A DNA stretch of 64,000 bases from NCBI GenBank assembly GCA_944548615.1, contig OX155963.1, positions 33,325,415 to 33,389,414 on the forward strand, read 5' to 3'. Under the pieces are notes generated by a model. That model saw nothing but the letters and a program-made list of their open reading frames with translations. It made no database searches and was not told the DNA's origin. Of this stretch, positions 33,252 through 43,495 are shown piece after piece (position 1 is the first letter of the stretch; every line of letters begins with the position of its first letter). The stretch is from Micropterix aruncella (lineage: Eukaryota; Arthropoda; Insecta; Lepidoptera; Micropterigidae). A program made the translations under genes and the position numbers.

Positions 33252-33269
33252 AACTAACTAACTAACTAA
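33252..33269 (+). repeat. (AACT/TAAC)n 3' tail of the LOA-type LINE
   Basis: About four and a half tetramers end the element just before the right target duplication. Short tandem repeats rather than poly(A) are a known 3' end type in I/R1/LOA elements. Confidence 0.8.
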
Positions 33270-33281
33270 CATTACTTCGTT
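33270..33281. repeat. Target duplication, right (CATTACTTCGTT)
   Basis: Identical to 27634-27645. Just outside the duplications, GGAGCCGAGC (27624-27633) and GCTCGGCTCC (33301-33310) are inverted repeats that would have been about 31 bases apart before insertion. Confidence 0.85.
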
Positions 33282-33921
33282 TTGGTTTAACATAATTTTT
33301 GCTCGGCTCCAAAGGGCCATAACGTGATTTTTAATAGCCTATAAGCATCCTCGATAATTGGGCTATCAAATGCAAAAACATTTTTTTTATATCCGATTGG
33401 TAGTTCCAGAAATTAGCGCGCTTAAACCAAAAAAAACCAGACTTCAACTTTATGATTCGTATAAAAAATAATTTAATATAACAATTTCATTTCTTTAGCT
33501 TTTATTTAATTTTTGATATTTATTGTTCAACTTTACAATGTGCCTTTTTATGGTTATTATTCAAGAGATTCTTTATGAAGTCAGTCAACTTTCAGTTATC
33601 TTGATTTGTTATACCGCACTTTTTGTTATTTATATTTTGTATCCAGTTCCTTCATCACTCACCATTTTTATTTATTTAAATATCTTGAAACTTTATTATA
33701 TTGAATGCCGTAAGGACATCAAAAGATCTAGAGTGCCAGCCTCAAAATAAGTGTCCAGGGTAACTAAATAGATTTTGTATGCATGGCCATTTCTCTGTCA
33801 TTTAGAGTTTTGTAATTTGTACCAATAAATTACAAAACCTTATATTATGTACTCTAAATTTAATTCCTAAGTTTTATAAATAAATTAAATGAAATTAAAA
33901 AGTTCCAATCTTTATTCGCTA
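33282..33921. other. Non-coding
   Basis: AT-rich. The 75-codon frame at 33523-33750 is hydrophobic and unrecognised. No element edges seen. Confidence 0.4.
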
Positions 33922-34970
33922 CTAGCGACCTGCCCCGGCTTCGCACGGGTGCAATTTATTAATGAATAAAATGAGGAGTGCGCTTAGTAAGGAAATATGT
34001 AGTACATTTATTTTATAACGTTTATTTATTTATTTATAAGTTTTTAATTATGTCACAAATGAGAAATACGAATAATGTCAAAATTGGTTAGTCGTAATTT
34101 TATCATGAAACATACTCGTAGATCGAAATTTGTCTACGGCTTATAGATTCAAATTTGGATAATTTTATCTGTCAACGTCAAAATGTTATTTTTACTGCCA
34201 GTTATTAATGTTTTTATATAGAAATGGTTTTGGTGGTGGGACCAATGGTGTCAGTCTCATTTTAACCACTTCGCAATACAAAGTTCGTGGCGGTACTTCA
34301 AGGCATTGTAATATTGGCACAAATGGTCCGATTCTCCAATTTGCACGCATCCATAATCACTGTATTGTATCGCCAGATCATAATAGAATGCCTCTATGTA
34401 TGTGTTTTGTCTAAAATTCAATCGTCTTCGCACTGCAACATTACGTATCCGTGCCGCTTCATTCAATTCTTGGCGATGCTCATCGCTTTCAGTTGCTCCT
34501 GTCTCTGTCGTTTTGTCGTCTTGCTCGAGGTCACCTTGCTGATAATGGAGCGTCTGCGCAAGGGCATAACTGTAAAAAATGTTTGCAAACCCTGGAGAAA
34601 CATTCACGAATTACACAAATTCAGTTAATTCAGTTGATTTACCTTCAGAATCACGAAAACGATATGAAAAAATCGTAAAATTCGGCTGTCAAATGTCAGT
34701 TTTCACGCCGTGCCGCCATCTTGATTTTCGAATTTTTCGTATTTTTATTCTTGTCAAACAACGCCATCTATGATCAAGCTCGGTACTAAAATAATTTTTG
34801 GTTTTTCTCATTTTTCTCACTTTTCCGAGAGAATTTCCATTTTTTTTATATCCTATAGCAACACCGAAATGATTACGAACAAAACAAAAAAAGAATCGTT
34901 CAAATCGGGCCAGGCGCTCGTGAGTTATTAGGTAACATACATAAAACCCGACTCATTTTTATTATATAGA
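33922..34970 (-). mobile_element. Helitron remnant with coding sequence
   Basis: On the minus strand it starts TCTATATAATAAAAATG (34970) and ends CGTGCGAAGCCGGGGCAGGTCGCTAG (33922), flanked by host A and T. The end carries a CCCG...CGGG hairpin. The 'ccccggcttcgcacggg' end is very common in butterfly and moth genomes. It is about 1.05 kb, far shorter than an autonomous Helitron, but retains a piece of the encoded protein (34257-34607). Confidence 0.7.
34257..34607 (-). pseudogene. Helitron replicase/helicase N-terminal fragment
   Basis: The frame reads AARIRNVAVRRRLNF, AFYYD, VQIGESDHLCQYYNALKYR. This resembles the N-terminal region of Helitron proteins, where arginine-rich repeats precede a short cysteine motif (C-x2-C). 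Here the second cysteine is Tyr and the following cysteines are degraded. No Rep or helicase domain remains. It sits inside a Helitron with matching ends, which supports the call. Confidence 0.5.
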
Positions 34971-35011
34971 TTAGGAACGCAAGACTTGAGGGTTTCCATT
35001 TCTCGTAATAA

Positions 35012-35251
35012 ATGCTTTGCAAAACGGGAAATTTGCAACTAGACCAGCCATACGATCACTTCTATTATGGCACAGACGCCGTGGATCCATCTATGTATGC
35101 CCCCATTCAACGTTTGCAAATTTTTCGTGGCAAAAATGAGGCTCCTCAATGGACGAAGGATAAGCCTCTAAAACAAAGGATGCCACCGAAGGATATTACA
35201 CCTACATCATATTATGAACAACGCTGTCAAATAGTCTGTTTGAACACCTGA
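35012..35251 (+). CDS. Hypothetical 79-aa ORF, possible exon or gene fragment
   Basis: I do not recognise this protein. It starts MLCKTGNLQLDQPYDHFYYG and ends in YYEQRCQIVCLNT. It is polar, rich in Pro/Lys/Gln, with a KPLKQRMPPKDITPTSYY stretch. Its composition is closer to a real protein than to the AT-driven frames nearby, and it lies between two Helitrons, which can carry host exons, though it is outside both boundaries. No clear splice sites were seen. It could be a host exon, a retrogene piece or chance. Confidence 0.3.
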   Translation: MLCKTGNLQLDQPYDHFYYGTDAVDPSMYAPIQRLQIFRGKNEAPQWTKDKPLKQRMPPKDITPTSYYEQRCQIVCLNT

Positions 35252-35475
35252 CCACCACCCCTCTCTCAATTTAGACTGATATGCCTTTTTATATTATCTC
35301 CATTGCGATTTTAGGATACGTACATATAATGAGAAAAGGTCCATGTTATAAGAAAAGAAAAACTTTTATATCGCACATCGCTCTCCGGGAGGGAGACATT
35401 CGCATTTCAAACTCAGCAGCATAATGAATTCACATTTTAACTCCGATTAATTCATTTCATTTAATTTATTTCAAA

Positions 35476-36480
35476 CTAGCTGACCCGTGCCCACTTCGTT
35501 GGGCGGTAAAACTTTTTACTTGTGATGAAATTATGAGTGTGGTTCGGTTAGTACTGAGTGCTATGATTTATTTCCTGACTGCCAAAAGAAGGGTTATATT
35601 TTTACTGCATATATATGTAGGTATTTGCATGCCAATTTGACTATATTACCATTTATTTGTGAGTGTCTTCTTGTGAGTGCCTTAATTGTGAGTGTCTTAT
35701 CTCTTTAACCATTTATGCAGTAAAAGGGAAATTATATGCAGTAAAAGGGAAAAGTCTTTTGTTTTAAATACTTAAGACGATAAATTTACTTATTTTGATA
35801 TGAATTCATAATTGTTGATAATATGACCAATAAACATGACCTTTTTTTATAGAACGTAATCTTATATATCTCATCGTTAGGGCAGCGTTAGTTAGAAACG
35901 TTTTCGTTCGACTGTTTTTTCTCCGACTTACTTTGCAAATCCGACTACCAGGAAAGTCTTTTTATTTTTCGGATTAATATATAGCCTTCTTCTTCTTCTT
36001 CTTCTTCATCATCAGCGCGCATTCGCCCACAGTTGGGCATACGCCTCTCCAATCACTCTCCATCCGGATCGGTTGTCCGTTTCCCTCATCCAGACAGGTC
36101 CAGCTGTCTCCTCGATGTCATAAGGTTGTACTGTTCATCATGATTGGAGGTATTTAGCCCGATACCCGCCACGTCGGCCACACGTCTTGGCGAGCTCCAC
36201 ACTTTCAGGAAAATATTTCCATTTCCTAGGCTTGTGGCAACCTGGTCGGGTTACTTAACCGCCGAATTACACTATATTCACTAAATTTATTATTTACTTA
36301 TTGTTAATAAAATTTCAAAATATATGTTGACACTGAGAATTTAAATTGCTATAGCCTATGACACTCACAAATAACGTGGCTTTCTATTGGTAAAAGAATT
36401 TTCAAAATCAGTTCAGTAGATTCAGAGATTACTTCCTACGACCTCACAAACTTTACTTCTTTATAATATTATAGTATAGA
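35476..36480 (-). mobile_element. Non-autonomous Helitron N1, copy 3, with nested insertion
   Basis: Reverse orientation: CTAGCTGACC at 35476 and ...AGTATAGA at 36480, with host A at 35475 and T at 36481. Aligns with copies at 4362 and 23656 except for a 362-bp insertion at 35988-36349. Confidence 0.85.
35988..36349 (-). mobile_element. (TTC)n-tailed LINE/SINE fragment nested in Helitron
   Basis: Flanked by TATAGCCT at 35980-35987 and 36350-36357, an 8-bp target duplication. Begins with a TTC run, then 'atcatcagcgcgcattcgcccacagttgggcatacgcc', resembling the 3' end of a very common Lepidoptera retroposon (RTE-type tail). No ORF. Confidence 0.65.
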
Positions 36481-37379
36481 TAAACAACGGAAATACATAA
36501 AATGGTCATACTAGGTCATTACCTAGTGCAAAGTAGCGGACGTCCCACATTCACAACACCATGCTCAGCGCGTACCTAACTAGGCCGAATAAGCCTGTAT
36601 CTGGGCATACGAAGTATTGTCTGGCTCTTGGGTGGAGTAGCATAGCTTGGTCGCGATATCAGGCTGGACACAAAGCTTTTTTGGAGCGAGCGTCTCACCC
36701 GATACGCGATTATAGCAGATTTTTCTGCGGGTCAGGTAACTTTAAGTGGACTGTAATAGATATTTAAATTATTACCAAACCCCGTGTCCTTAGGGATGTT
36801 TGACCTCCAGTCCGAAGGTCGAATTGAGAGCGAGGCTCAGGCGATTCCTCGAAGCTCGCAGACGTGTGCTGATACCTTCACAGAGGAGCTTAAGCGGGCA
36901 CTTGAAATGAGTCACTTTATTTTGGAACGCAATTAATTTATTGAACTTTAAAGCACTTATTATTAATTATAAAAGGTAGATCACTATGGCTATCTTAGGA
37001 TTACCGCGCGAACGCTCCGTTACAAGTTGAACGTTTAATTAAACGCGCGTGTCGCAGCTAACGTAAAGCTGGAGATTGTGAAAATTTAGGAAACCGGTTA
37101 AGCGCGCAATCGCGTCCACTAAAGCCGATTTCTCGTAAACAACTCTATGGTCGCGATATCAGGCTGGACACAAAGCTTTTTTGGAGCGAGCGTCTCACCT
37201 GATATCGCGACCATAGCTGACATACGTATAAATTACCTAAGGACACATATACGCAAGTATTATTATGTATCTCCTTGGTATTTGGAAGTTATATAATTAT
37301 TGTTAATATAAAATATGTTAAAAATGTTTATTATATGTACATACATATACACATTTGTCTACACATAGATGCATAGGTA
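36481..37379. other. Non-coding region with a long palindrome
   Basis: Contains two copies of a 52-bp sequence exactly 500 bp apart (36648-36699 and 37148-37199). The second is part of a perfect 19-bp palindrome (separate entry). The sequence between has GC-rich short motifs ('gaaggtcgaattgagagcgaggctc', 'gcgcgcaatcgcgtcc'). No gene. Confidence 0.5.
37145..37216. repeat. Perfect 19-bp inverted repeat
   Basis: Arms CTATGGTCGCGATATCAGG (37145-37163) and CCTGATATCGCGACCATAG (37198-37216) with a 34-base loop. The first copy at 36648 has a degraded right arm (ccgatacgcgattatag). Could be a folded DNA-transposon end or a small hairpin repeat; unassigned. Confidence 0.7.
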
Positions 37380-37954
37380 TGTGAGGAACCACCCCTCACT
37401 AGACTCCACGTTATTCGGTGTGAGGTGGTGGTGTCAACTTGCGGGTTATCTCCGTATTAAAAGTCTATTTTGAGTATATCAGAAGGTGTTTATTGGAAGT
37501 TAAATATTGCCAGTTTGTAACGCTTCCCGAATTGGTTATATTGACGCGAGGGTGTTGGTGCGCGACTGAAGTTACGAGGGTGTATGGATGAGGATTGTAC
37601 TTTTGCTCCTAGTATCTCGTACTGGACACAGCTCAAGTCTGTGGGATTGCAGACTGATGCTTCTCGCCTCGAAAAGGAAAGGAAGGAAAAGGTAACCAAG
37701 AAGCCGGGACACCGAAGTGTGCCGTCGCTATCTTGGGGACGTGATCACTCGAGGAATAATACTTTGGTTGCTTTTTCGCCGGTTTATATAGGCCGATAAA
37801 TGATGCAATCCAAAATATTCCGAGTAAAAGTATTGTTTTATCGTGCTGATTCATCGATGCACGGGGTAGAATAATAGCTGAATTGTGTCAGTGCATTCCA
37901 CTGGAAATCAATGCTATTTTTGATTGCATGTGACGGTACTTAAGGGCCGTTACA
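37380..37954 (-). mobile_element. Possible solo LTR (weak)
   Basis: On the minus strand it runs TGTAACGGCC...GGTTCCTCACA, has a TATA-like CCTATATAAACC (37799-37783) about 160 bases in, and is unlike its surroundings in GC content. No flanking duplication was found and there is no second copy in the window, so the call is tentative. The 71-codon open frames within are on both strands and not recognised. Confidence 0.25.
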
Positions 37955-39225
37955 GGCACATATATAAATATTATGATCTATATTATAATCGAATAAATAT
38001 TACGATCGAGTATTATAGTATTCCTACTGTGTATTATATTATATTACATTATATGCTATATTGGGTCCTTACCTATGAATTTGCTGCTGTATAACGGAAA
38101 TTTATGGCCAAAAATATTGTATGAAAATATATATTTAATTATTATAAATATTGACTCTATTATCTATGCAGATTTGTCATTTTAATTGGAGTTGCTTAAT
38201 TCCTCTGTTGTAAAACTCTCGTAGTCATGAACCAATGAATGATTCGAAGACGTTTTCCACCGACTCTTCAAAGTTGATTTTTTCCCTTGTAAAAAGTTAT
38301 CTAAATTCAGAAAAAAACTATTAGAGCAAAGTCTGGCAAGTACGGTGGGTGGCCAAGAGTCTCCAGCCGCAACTCCGGTAACTTTCCGACTATTTGCAGT
38401 GAAATCTGTGTTTATACGTTGTCATGCAGAAGCAGTGGCTATGAGCTAAATAACCGACCAGGTTCGGTTATTTAATCACGAGAATCTCCATCATTGTTTG
38501 CAGTTCTTAACAGTACATATTTACGGTAAAAGTATATCCAGACTGCAAGAAGCTGCAATAGAAGACACCGGCACAGAATCTCATATTTGAAAATAATGCA
38601 AATTTTCAATTTTACCATGATTGCACAAACGAAAATATTTGAGCAAAAATAAACGACGGAAAGACAAATAAATTACTGATTCTTAAAATAGAATAACATG
38701 GCATTGAAATAATATTTATTTTAATTTGAAATTCCAACTCAAACCCAAGAAAAAAGTGGCAAGTGTGAATAATTGGCAAGTGTGATTATTACTATTGTCT
38801 TCGTTTATTTATTAATTTGTAACCTGATTATTTAATGTTAAATATTTTGATTTTGATTATTTTTGATTTATTATATGTAGATTATTAAATTTATGTAATT
38901 ACGTTATTTTCTTTTAATATCATTTGATGTTAAATATCTTGATTTTAATTATTTCGATTTGTGTATTTATTTGATTATGATTATTTGGATTTTTTGTTTT
39001 AAGATTTATTTGATTTGGTTATTTTATTTTAAAAATCATACCTATACCTATGTATCAATAATGAATAGGTGTGTCCTGAAAACCAGGATAAGAGATATCC
39101 TGAGGATACCCCTAATTTGCAGCGTTGGTAGCTTTATTTCATAGTCTTTGTCTATTTATAGTTTTAATTTTTAATATGTGTGTTCTTGTTTTTTTTTTTT
39201 TGTATATGTTTTTAATAACAGCTGC

Positions 39226-39256
<31 letters not shown>

Positions 39257-39285
39257 AAATGAATAGTTTGAAAAAAAAACACTAA
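37955..39285. other. AT-rich non-coding region
   Basis: No gene. 38800-39060 is rich in gattat/ttgatt repeats. 39090-39255 resembles an old LINE 3' end with an (AAAT)n tail at 39226-39258. Confidence 0.45.
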
Positions 39286-39895
39286 AAACACGCTTTTATA
39301 AATGCACGTAAAAACCAAAAAATGTACACGTCAATATACATCGTATATAGATATATCAATATTATTCCATTTATACTATCTATGTACAGGTCCATATACA
39401 TTTTATACAGGCACCTATGTCAATATTTACACTATTTACACTCAATATTTACAAGTCAATATATAATAGGTTTCTTATAACCTTGAAACCTGTTCGTGTT
39501 CAAAGTCCATTACGTGACCTTTCTCACAAGTGCAAACACGACTATGATACGATATTCCATCATGGAATGTCAGTTCCTGTCTTCCGGCTTCATCATCAGA
39601 CGTTGAAACTTAATCCTGGTCAAAGCTAATTACAAGACCTTTCTAAAAAGTCCAAACACGGCTATGATACGATATTCCATCATGGAATGCCAGTGCCTAT
39701 CTTCCGGATGCATCATCAGACCTTGAAACCTAATCGTGGTCAACGTTCATTCCGAGACTTTTCTAACAAGTCCAAACACAGCTATGATACAATGTTCCAT
39801 CATGAAGTTCCATTTCATATCTTCCGACACCAGTTAAATTAGTTACCTTAGATTCCATTACATTTACATACAGGTCGACCTAATAAAAGCGTGTT
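39286..39895 (+). mobile_element. F5: TIR-type non-autonomous element, copy B
   Basis: Bounded by AAACACGCTTTTAT on the left and aataaaagcgtgtt on the right, a terminal inverted repeat of about 14 bp. It holds the same three 120-bp units as copy A (about 39486-39838) in opposite orientation. In-frame stops and indels break the frame seen in copy A. No transposase. Confidence 0.65.
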
Positions 39896-40208
39896 AAAAA
39901 ACAGCAATTACATAGGTAAGGACCCAATATTATATAATAGTATGTAGTATAATAGTATGTAAATGTATGCATGTATATTATCCTTCAAAATATACTTCGC
40001 AGAAATTCGTTCTCTATCTTGATCGACCTATGTCGTGAAGAAGCAATTTTTTTAACTGACTAAAATTCTACTTCTATTTGTTTATGTCGTCATCAAAACG
40101 GTTAAATATTTCATGTTAACCAGGGAACGCGCGAACGGCATAATTCCACTTGCAGATAGTCTTGTGATTCTGTGTTGCTGGCTTCGTGATCGTTTATCTA
40201 GGATTCGA
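39896..40208. other. Non-coding spacer
   Basis: Nothing recognised; 'atatagtatgtagtataatagtatgtaaatgtatg' is a weak tandem. Confidence 0.35.
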
Positions 40209-40223
40209 TTGTAAAACATGAGT

Positions 40224-40876
40224 TGGGAGTTAATGGGCCCTTGCTGAGATGGCCACGAAGACCCACTCTGTTCAGGTTGGTCACACTCACGGGTCAACAC
40301 CTATCCGACGGCCTCCACGCATGAAGTGCGAGCCTGGGTAGGACTCTGGCCTTATGGTTAGTTTTCCCTGGGAATCAACCTTCTGGCGCTCCTGGACGGT
40401 CTGCGCACCGTGCGACGTATGCCAATCGACTGTGCACTCTGACTAACAGTCGGGGGAGTGTGGAAGCAGTACTGTTTCCTATAGAGCGAGGGTAGTTGCG
40501 GACCTTACGGGGACTGCTTTTGAAACGACCATCGGCTATCCGATCCTGGGTGAACAGCCGGGTAAAGGACGCTGTGGTCCGCGATAGATTCGGTGTACAC
40601 CGTTTCACCGCTTCGTAAGGGAGAGGATCGCGCAAGCGACCTCGAACTCGTAACCAATCGAGGGACTGGAGTAATCTGGTCACAATTAGAAGTAAGGGCG
40701 TGAGTGTAAGACCGCCGGGTAACATTCCTCGCTATCTCGCTATTACGGGATTGGGGCGGAGCTAGATGGTGGACTGTTTTGTCCAAGTCTTCTGCGCTCA
40801 CTCCAGGAAGATAGAACGACTAATCGTTAAAATTTCCTGAGGTGACAGGCTCGCCCGCTGCAGTCGACAACCCTAG
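40224..40876 (-). mobile_element. F1 retroposon, copy e (full length, 15-bp TSD)
   Basis: 653 bp. Read on the minus strand it starts CTAGGGTTGTCGACTGC and ends in ...GGGCCCATTAACTCCCA. Flanked by TTG(T/C)AAAACATGAGT at 40209-40223 and 40877-40891, a 15-bp duplication with one mismatch. Only one terminal 20-bp unit. Colinear with copies d and g. The overlapping frames at 40375-40801 differ from those in other copies. Confidence 0.8.
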
Positions 40877-40891
40877 TTGCAAAACATGAGT

Positions 40892-41309
40892 GACTGTTTC
40901 ACAAACAGCTGGCCTATATCTGAAACCTTACTTTCTTGGAATGTTAGAATTATATCGTGTGGGACTTTTATTTATTACCCTAAACAAAAAATAACTCCGA
41001 CCATCCCTCTTCATTATTATTTTCATTTTTAGTTATATTATTAAAGTTTTGGTATATTTAGAGAGTACTTATATACTTATAATGGACATTGTCTAGGGAA
41101 CAAATATGATCGAAGGGGGCTCGTTAATATTCAGCGGCTAGTTAACGCGGCGTCAGCATCGTAAATGCTGGGATAATAGAAGCCCTTGTTCGTAGATGAA
41201 AGGTCCCTTCATTTTCGTACCCGATCAAATCTTTATTGAGGTAGAGTTATTGCATTAATTAATTAGCATTAGGTATATAATGGGTTTCGGTATGAATTTG
41301 TAAAAATCA
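40892..41309. other. Non-coding spacer
   Basis: No gene or repeat recognised; 'ggggctcgttaatattcagcggctagttaacgcggcg' near 41118 is the only GC-richer patch. Confidence 0.35.
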
Positions 41310-42230
41310 GTATCCGCACCACAGCGACAGATGCTGCTTTTCATCCCTGGGAGTTAATGTGCCCTTGCTGAGTTGGCCACGAAGACCCATTCTGTTCAGG
41401 GTTGGTCACACTCAACACCTATTCGACGGCCTCCACGCATGAAGTGCGAGCCTGGGTAGGACTCTGGCCTTATGGTCAGTTTGCCCTGGGAATCAACCTT
41501 CTGGCGCTCCTGGACGGTCTGAACACCGTGCGGCATAATCAATCGACTGTGCACTCTGACTAACAACTTGGGTTGTCTACTACAGCGGGCGAGCCCGTTA
41601 CCTCAGGTAGTTTCAAGGATTAGTCGTTCTATCTCCCTGGAAGTGAACCTAGAAGACTTGAGGACGAAACAGTCCACTATCTAGCTACGTCACAAGCCCG
41701 TAAGAGGCCAACGCCTTATCCGCGAGATAGCCAGGAATGTTACCTGGCGGGCCGACACTCACGCCCTTACTTCCAATTGTGACCAGATTACCCCGGTCTC
41801 TCGATTGGTTCCGAGTTTGAGGTCGCTTGCGCGGTCCTCTCCCTTACGAAGCGGTGAAATGGTGTATACCGAATCTATCGCGGACCACGGCGTCCACGTC
41901 GATTTCCGATATTTTCAATAGTTATTCTGCTATTCGGGACGGAGACAAATACAACAAATCAAAAACCATGAAAATCGGTCTACCCGTTCTCGAGTTATGT
42001 GTTCGAACAAACCCGACTTTGTTTTATATATATAGATAATATATAAGGGGCAGGCCGAAACGCGGATCTGTCAAACGACCCAAAGTGCGTATAGGCACTG
42101 TTGGCGACAAGCACGCTACACTGTTGATGTAGAGCACTATTTTCATACGTTTGATTGTTGGAGAGGTTCATGATTTACTTATGCGCTTGCCTCTCTAAGG
42201 TAGTTGCTGTGTCTGTCCGTGTATTTACTT
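41310..42230. repeat. F2 repeat, copy 4 (fragmented)
   Basis: The left piece 41310-41346 ('gtaaaaatcagtatccgcaccacagcgac') and the right piece about 42056-42225 ('cactattttcatacgtttg', 'atttacttatgcgcttgcctctct') flank F1 copy f and a tail-like segment ending 'gactttgttttatatatatagat', a motif common at ends of Lepidoptera repeats. Confidence 0.45.
41347..41895 (-). mobile_element. F1 retroposon, copy f (5' inversion, twin-priming shape)
   Basis: 41347-41571 is the last ~225 bp of F1 on the minus strand. 41574-41895 is the first ~320 bp of F1 on the plus strand, starting exactly at the element's 5' end (AACTTGGGTTGTC). The 5' end thus abuts the 3' part at an inverted junction and the middle is missing. 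This is the geometry left by twin priming during target-primed reverse transcription. No clear target duplication was found. Confidence 0.7.
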
Positions 42231-42840
42231 ATTTAATTAATTAATTTTACCGTAAACATACAGATAGCAAATACACGATAGACTATTTGCAAAACCTGTT
42301 TCCACAAAACTAATTGCCTATCCTATGAAAAGTTTACAACGCTTGCATCAACAACTTATAACAGAAATAACATAAGCACGTTAGTAATAGGCTAGTGGGA
42401 AAATGGGTTATATAAACAAATATATAATATGAAGAACTGGACATTATTGTTTATAAAAAATAATATAAAAGTACGGTATAATACAATAAAGTCATATATA
42501 ATACAGTAGGATGGCAGTTAGTTAAATCTTAAGAAGATAAACTAGATTTGATCGAATCTTTAATTAAATTCACGGAATCATTAAATATATCCAATCTTTT
42601 ACATAAAAAACACGTCACATTCTGGTGAGAAATATTTTCGATACGATATTCCAAGAGCATCCTAATGTAAAATAACGGAAAATTCATGATAATCAACTTT
42701 GCAATTTTTATTTTTATTTTTATTTTTATCGACGACCTACATTGCTAGATTTGACAATTAATTTGAAATTTAGATATATTTAGTATACGCTTATCTATTT
42801 TCATGACCATCATATTATTGCCTTGATAATTATTTTTATT
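42231..42840. other. Non-coding, AT-rich
   Basis: No gene called. A minus-strand stretch near 42690-42530 reads MLLEYRIENISHQN and NLIKDS without motifs I know; it may be an old retroelement end. An (TTTTA)n run at 42711-42733. Confidence 0.35.
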
Positions 42841-43115
42841 TTTTTATTTATTTATTTATTGGAATTATTAAATTAACCATTTTACAATAAATATAATATT
42901 AAAACAAATGGCAAAAACTTTCCTCTTTCATTCACTGGCTAGTGCTGCCCAACTGGGATATACCCGTTCCAGGGCAAGCAATTTGTATTTTTACATTTAA
43001 AACGAGGGTCGTTGAACCAACCAAACACAATAATAATATTAATAATTTTGAAATATATATAATAATAATAAATAAATATAATAATAAAATTTACAATATT
43101 ATATAGGAAATAGAA

Positions 43116-43120
43116 ATACT
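43116..43120. repeat. BEL/Pao target duplication, left (ATACT)
   Basis: Identical to 51246-51250; 5 bp is usual for BEL/Pao integration. Confidence 0.8.
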
Positions 43121-43282
43121 TGTCGACTCACTTTTCACTGTTCACTATCCTCAAATGAAACACTGCTGGTAGGTATGACTCAATTTATTGCCAATTCCCA
43201 AATACCTATGTAGTTTCAGATCGACGCTGCGACATCGCGAGTTAAATTGCGTTCAACGCCATCTCTCGGAATTGAAACTACC

Positions 43283-43495
43283 TATAAAATCGAAGACTAT
43301 CGCGGTTGTTTGACATTATAAATAGGATAGAAAACGAATTTACCGCGTGAAATTTGTAGGACCCGACGTTTCGGTGACGTTGCAGCCGCCGTTGTCTAGG
43401 GTAGACTGGAGAGTTGTCAGTCCGTTGTTTTGCGGGTAGGCCGCAAACCGCTGCCGCCACTGCGTAGGTTATAACGGTGGTGGGGGGCCGGGCTC
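43283..43495 (-). repeat. Penelope terminal repeat (3' pLTR of the full copy)
   Basis: 213 bp from TATAAAATCGAAG to GGGGGGCCGGGCTC. Same length as, and apparently identical to, 45897-46109. It includes the last codons of the ORF, and CACCGAAACGTCGGG on the minus strand (see the hammerhead finding). Confidence 0.85.

Larger units (their letters stand above)
27646..33269 (+). mobile_element. Full-length LOA/R1-group LINE with RNase H
   Basis: Flanked by a 12-bp duplication. The order is a GC-rich 5' UTR (27646-28204), ORF1, then ORF2 with endonuclease, RT, RNase H and a zinc knuckle, a 65-base 3' UTR and TAAC repeats. The RNase H and the GCPQGG form of motif B point to the LOA/I/R1 side of non-LTR elements rather than Jockey/CR1; exact clade is inference. 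ORF2 is broken by frameshifts, so the copy is inactive although complete. Confidence 0.85.

Noticed and set aside
37380..37954. Confident solo LTR call
   Set aside because: TG...CA ends and a TATA-like box are present, but no flanking duplication or second copy, so it is kept only as a weak feature.
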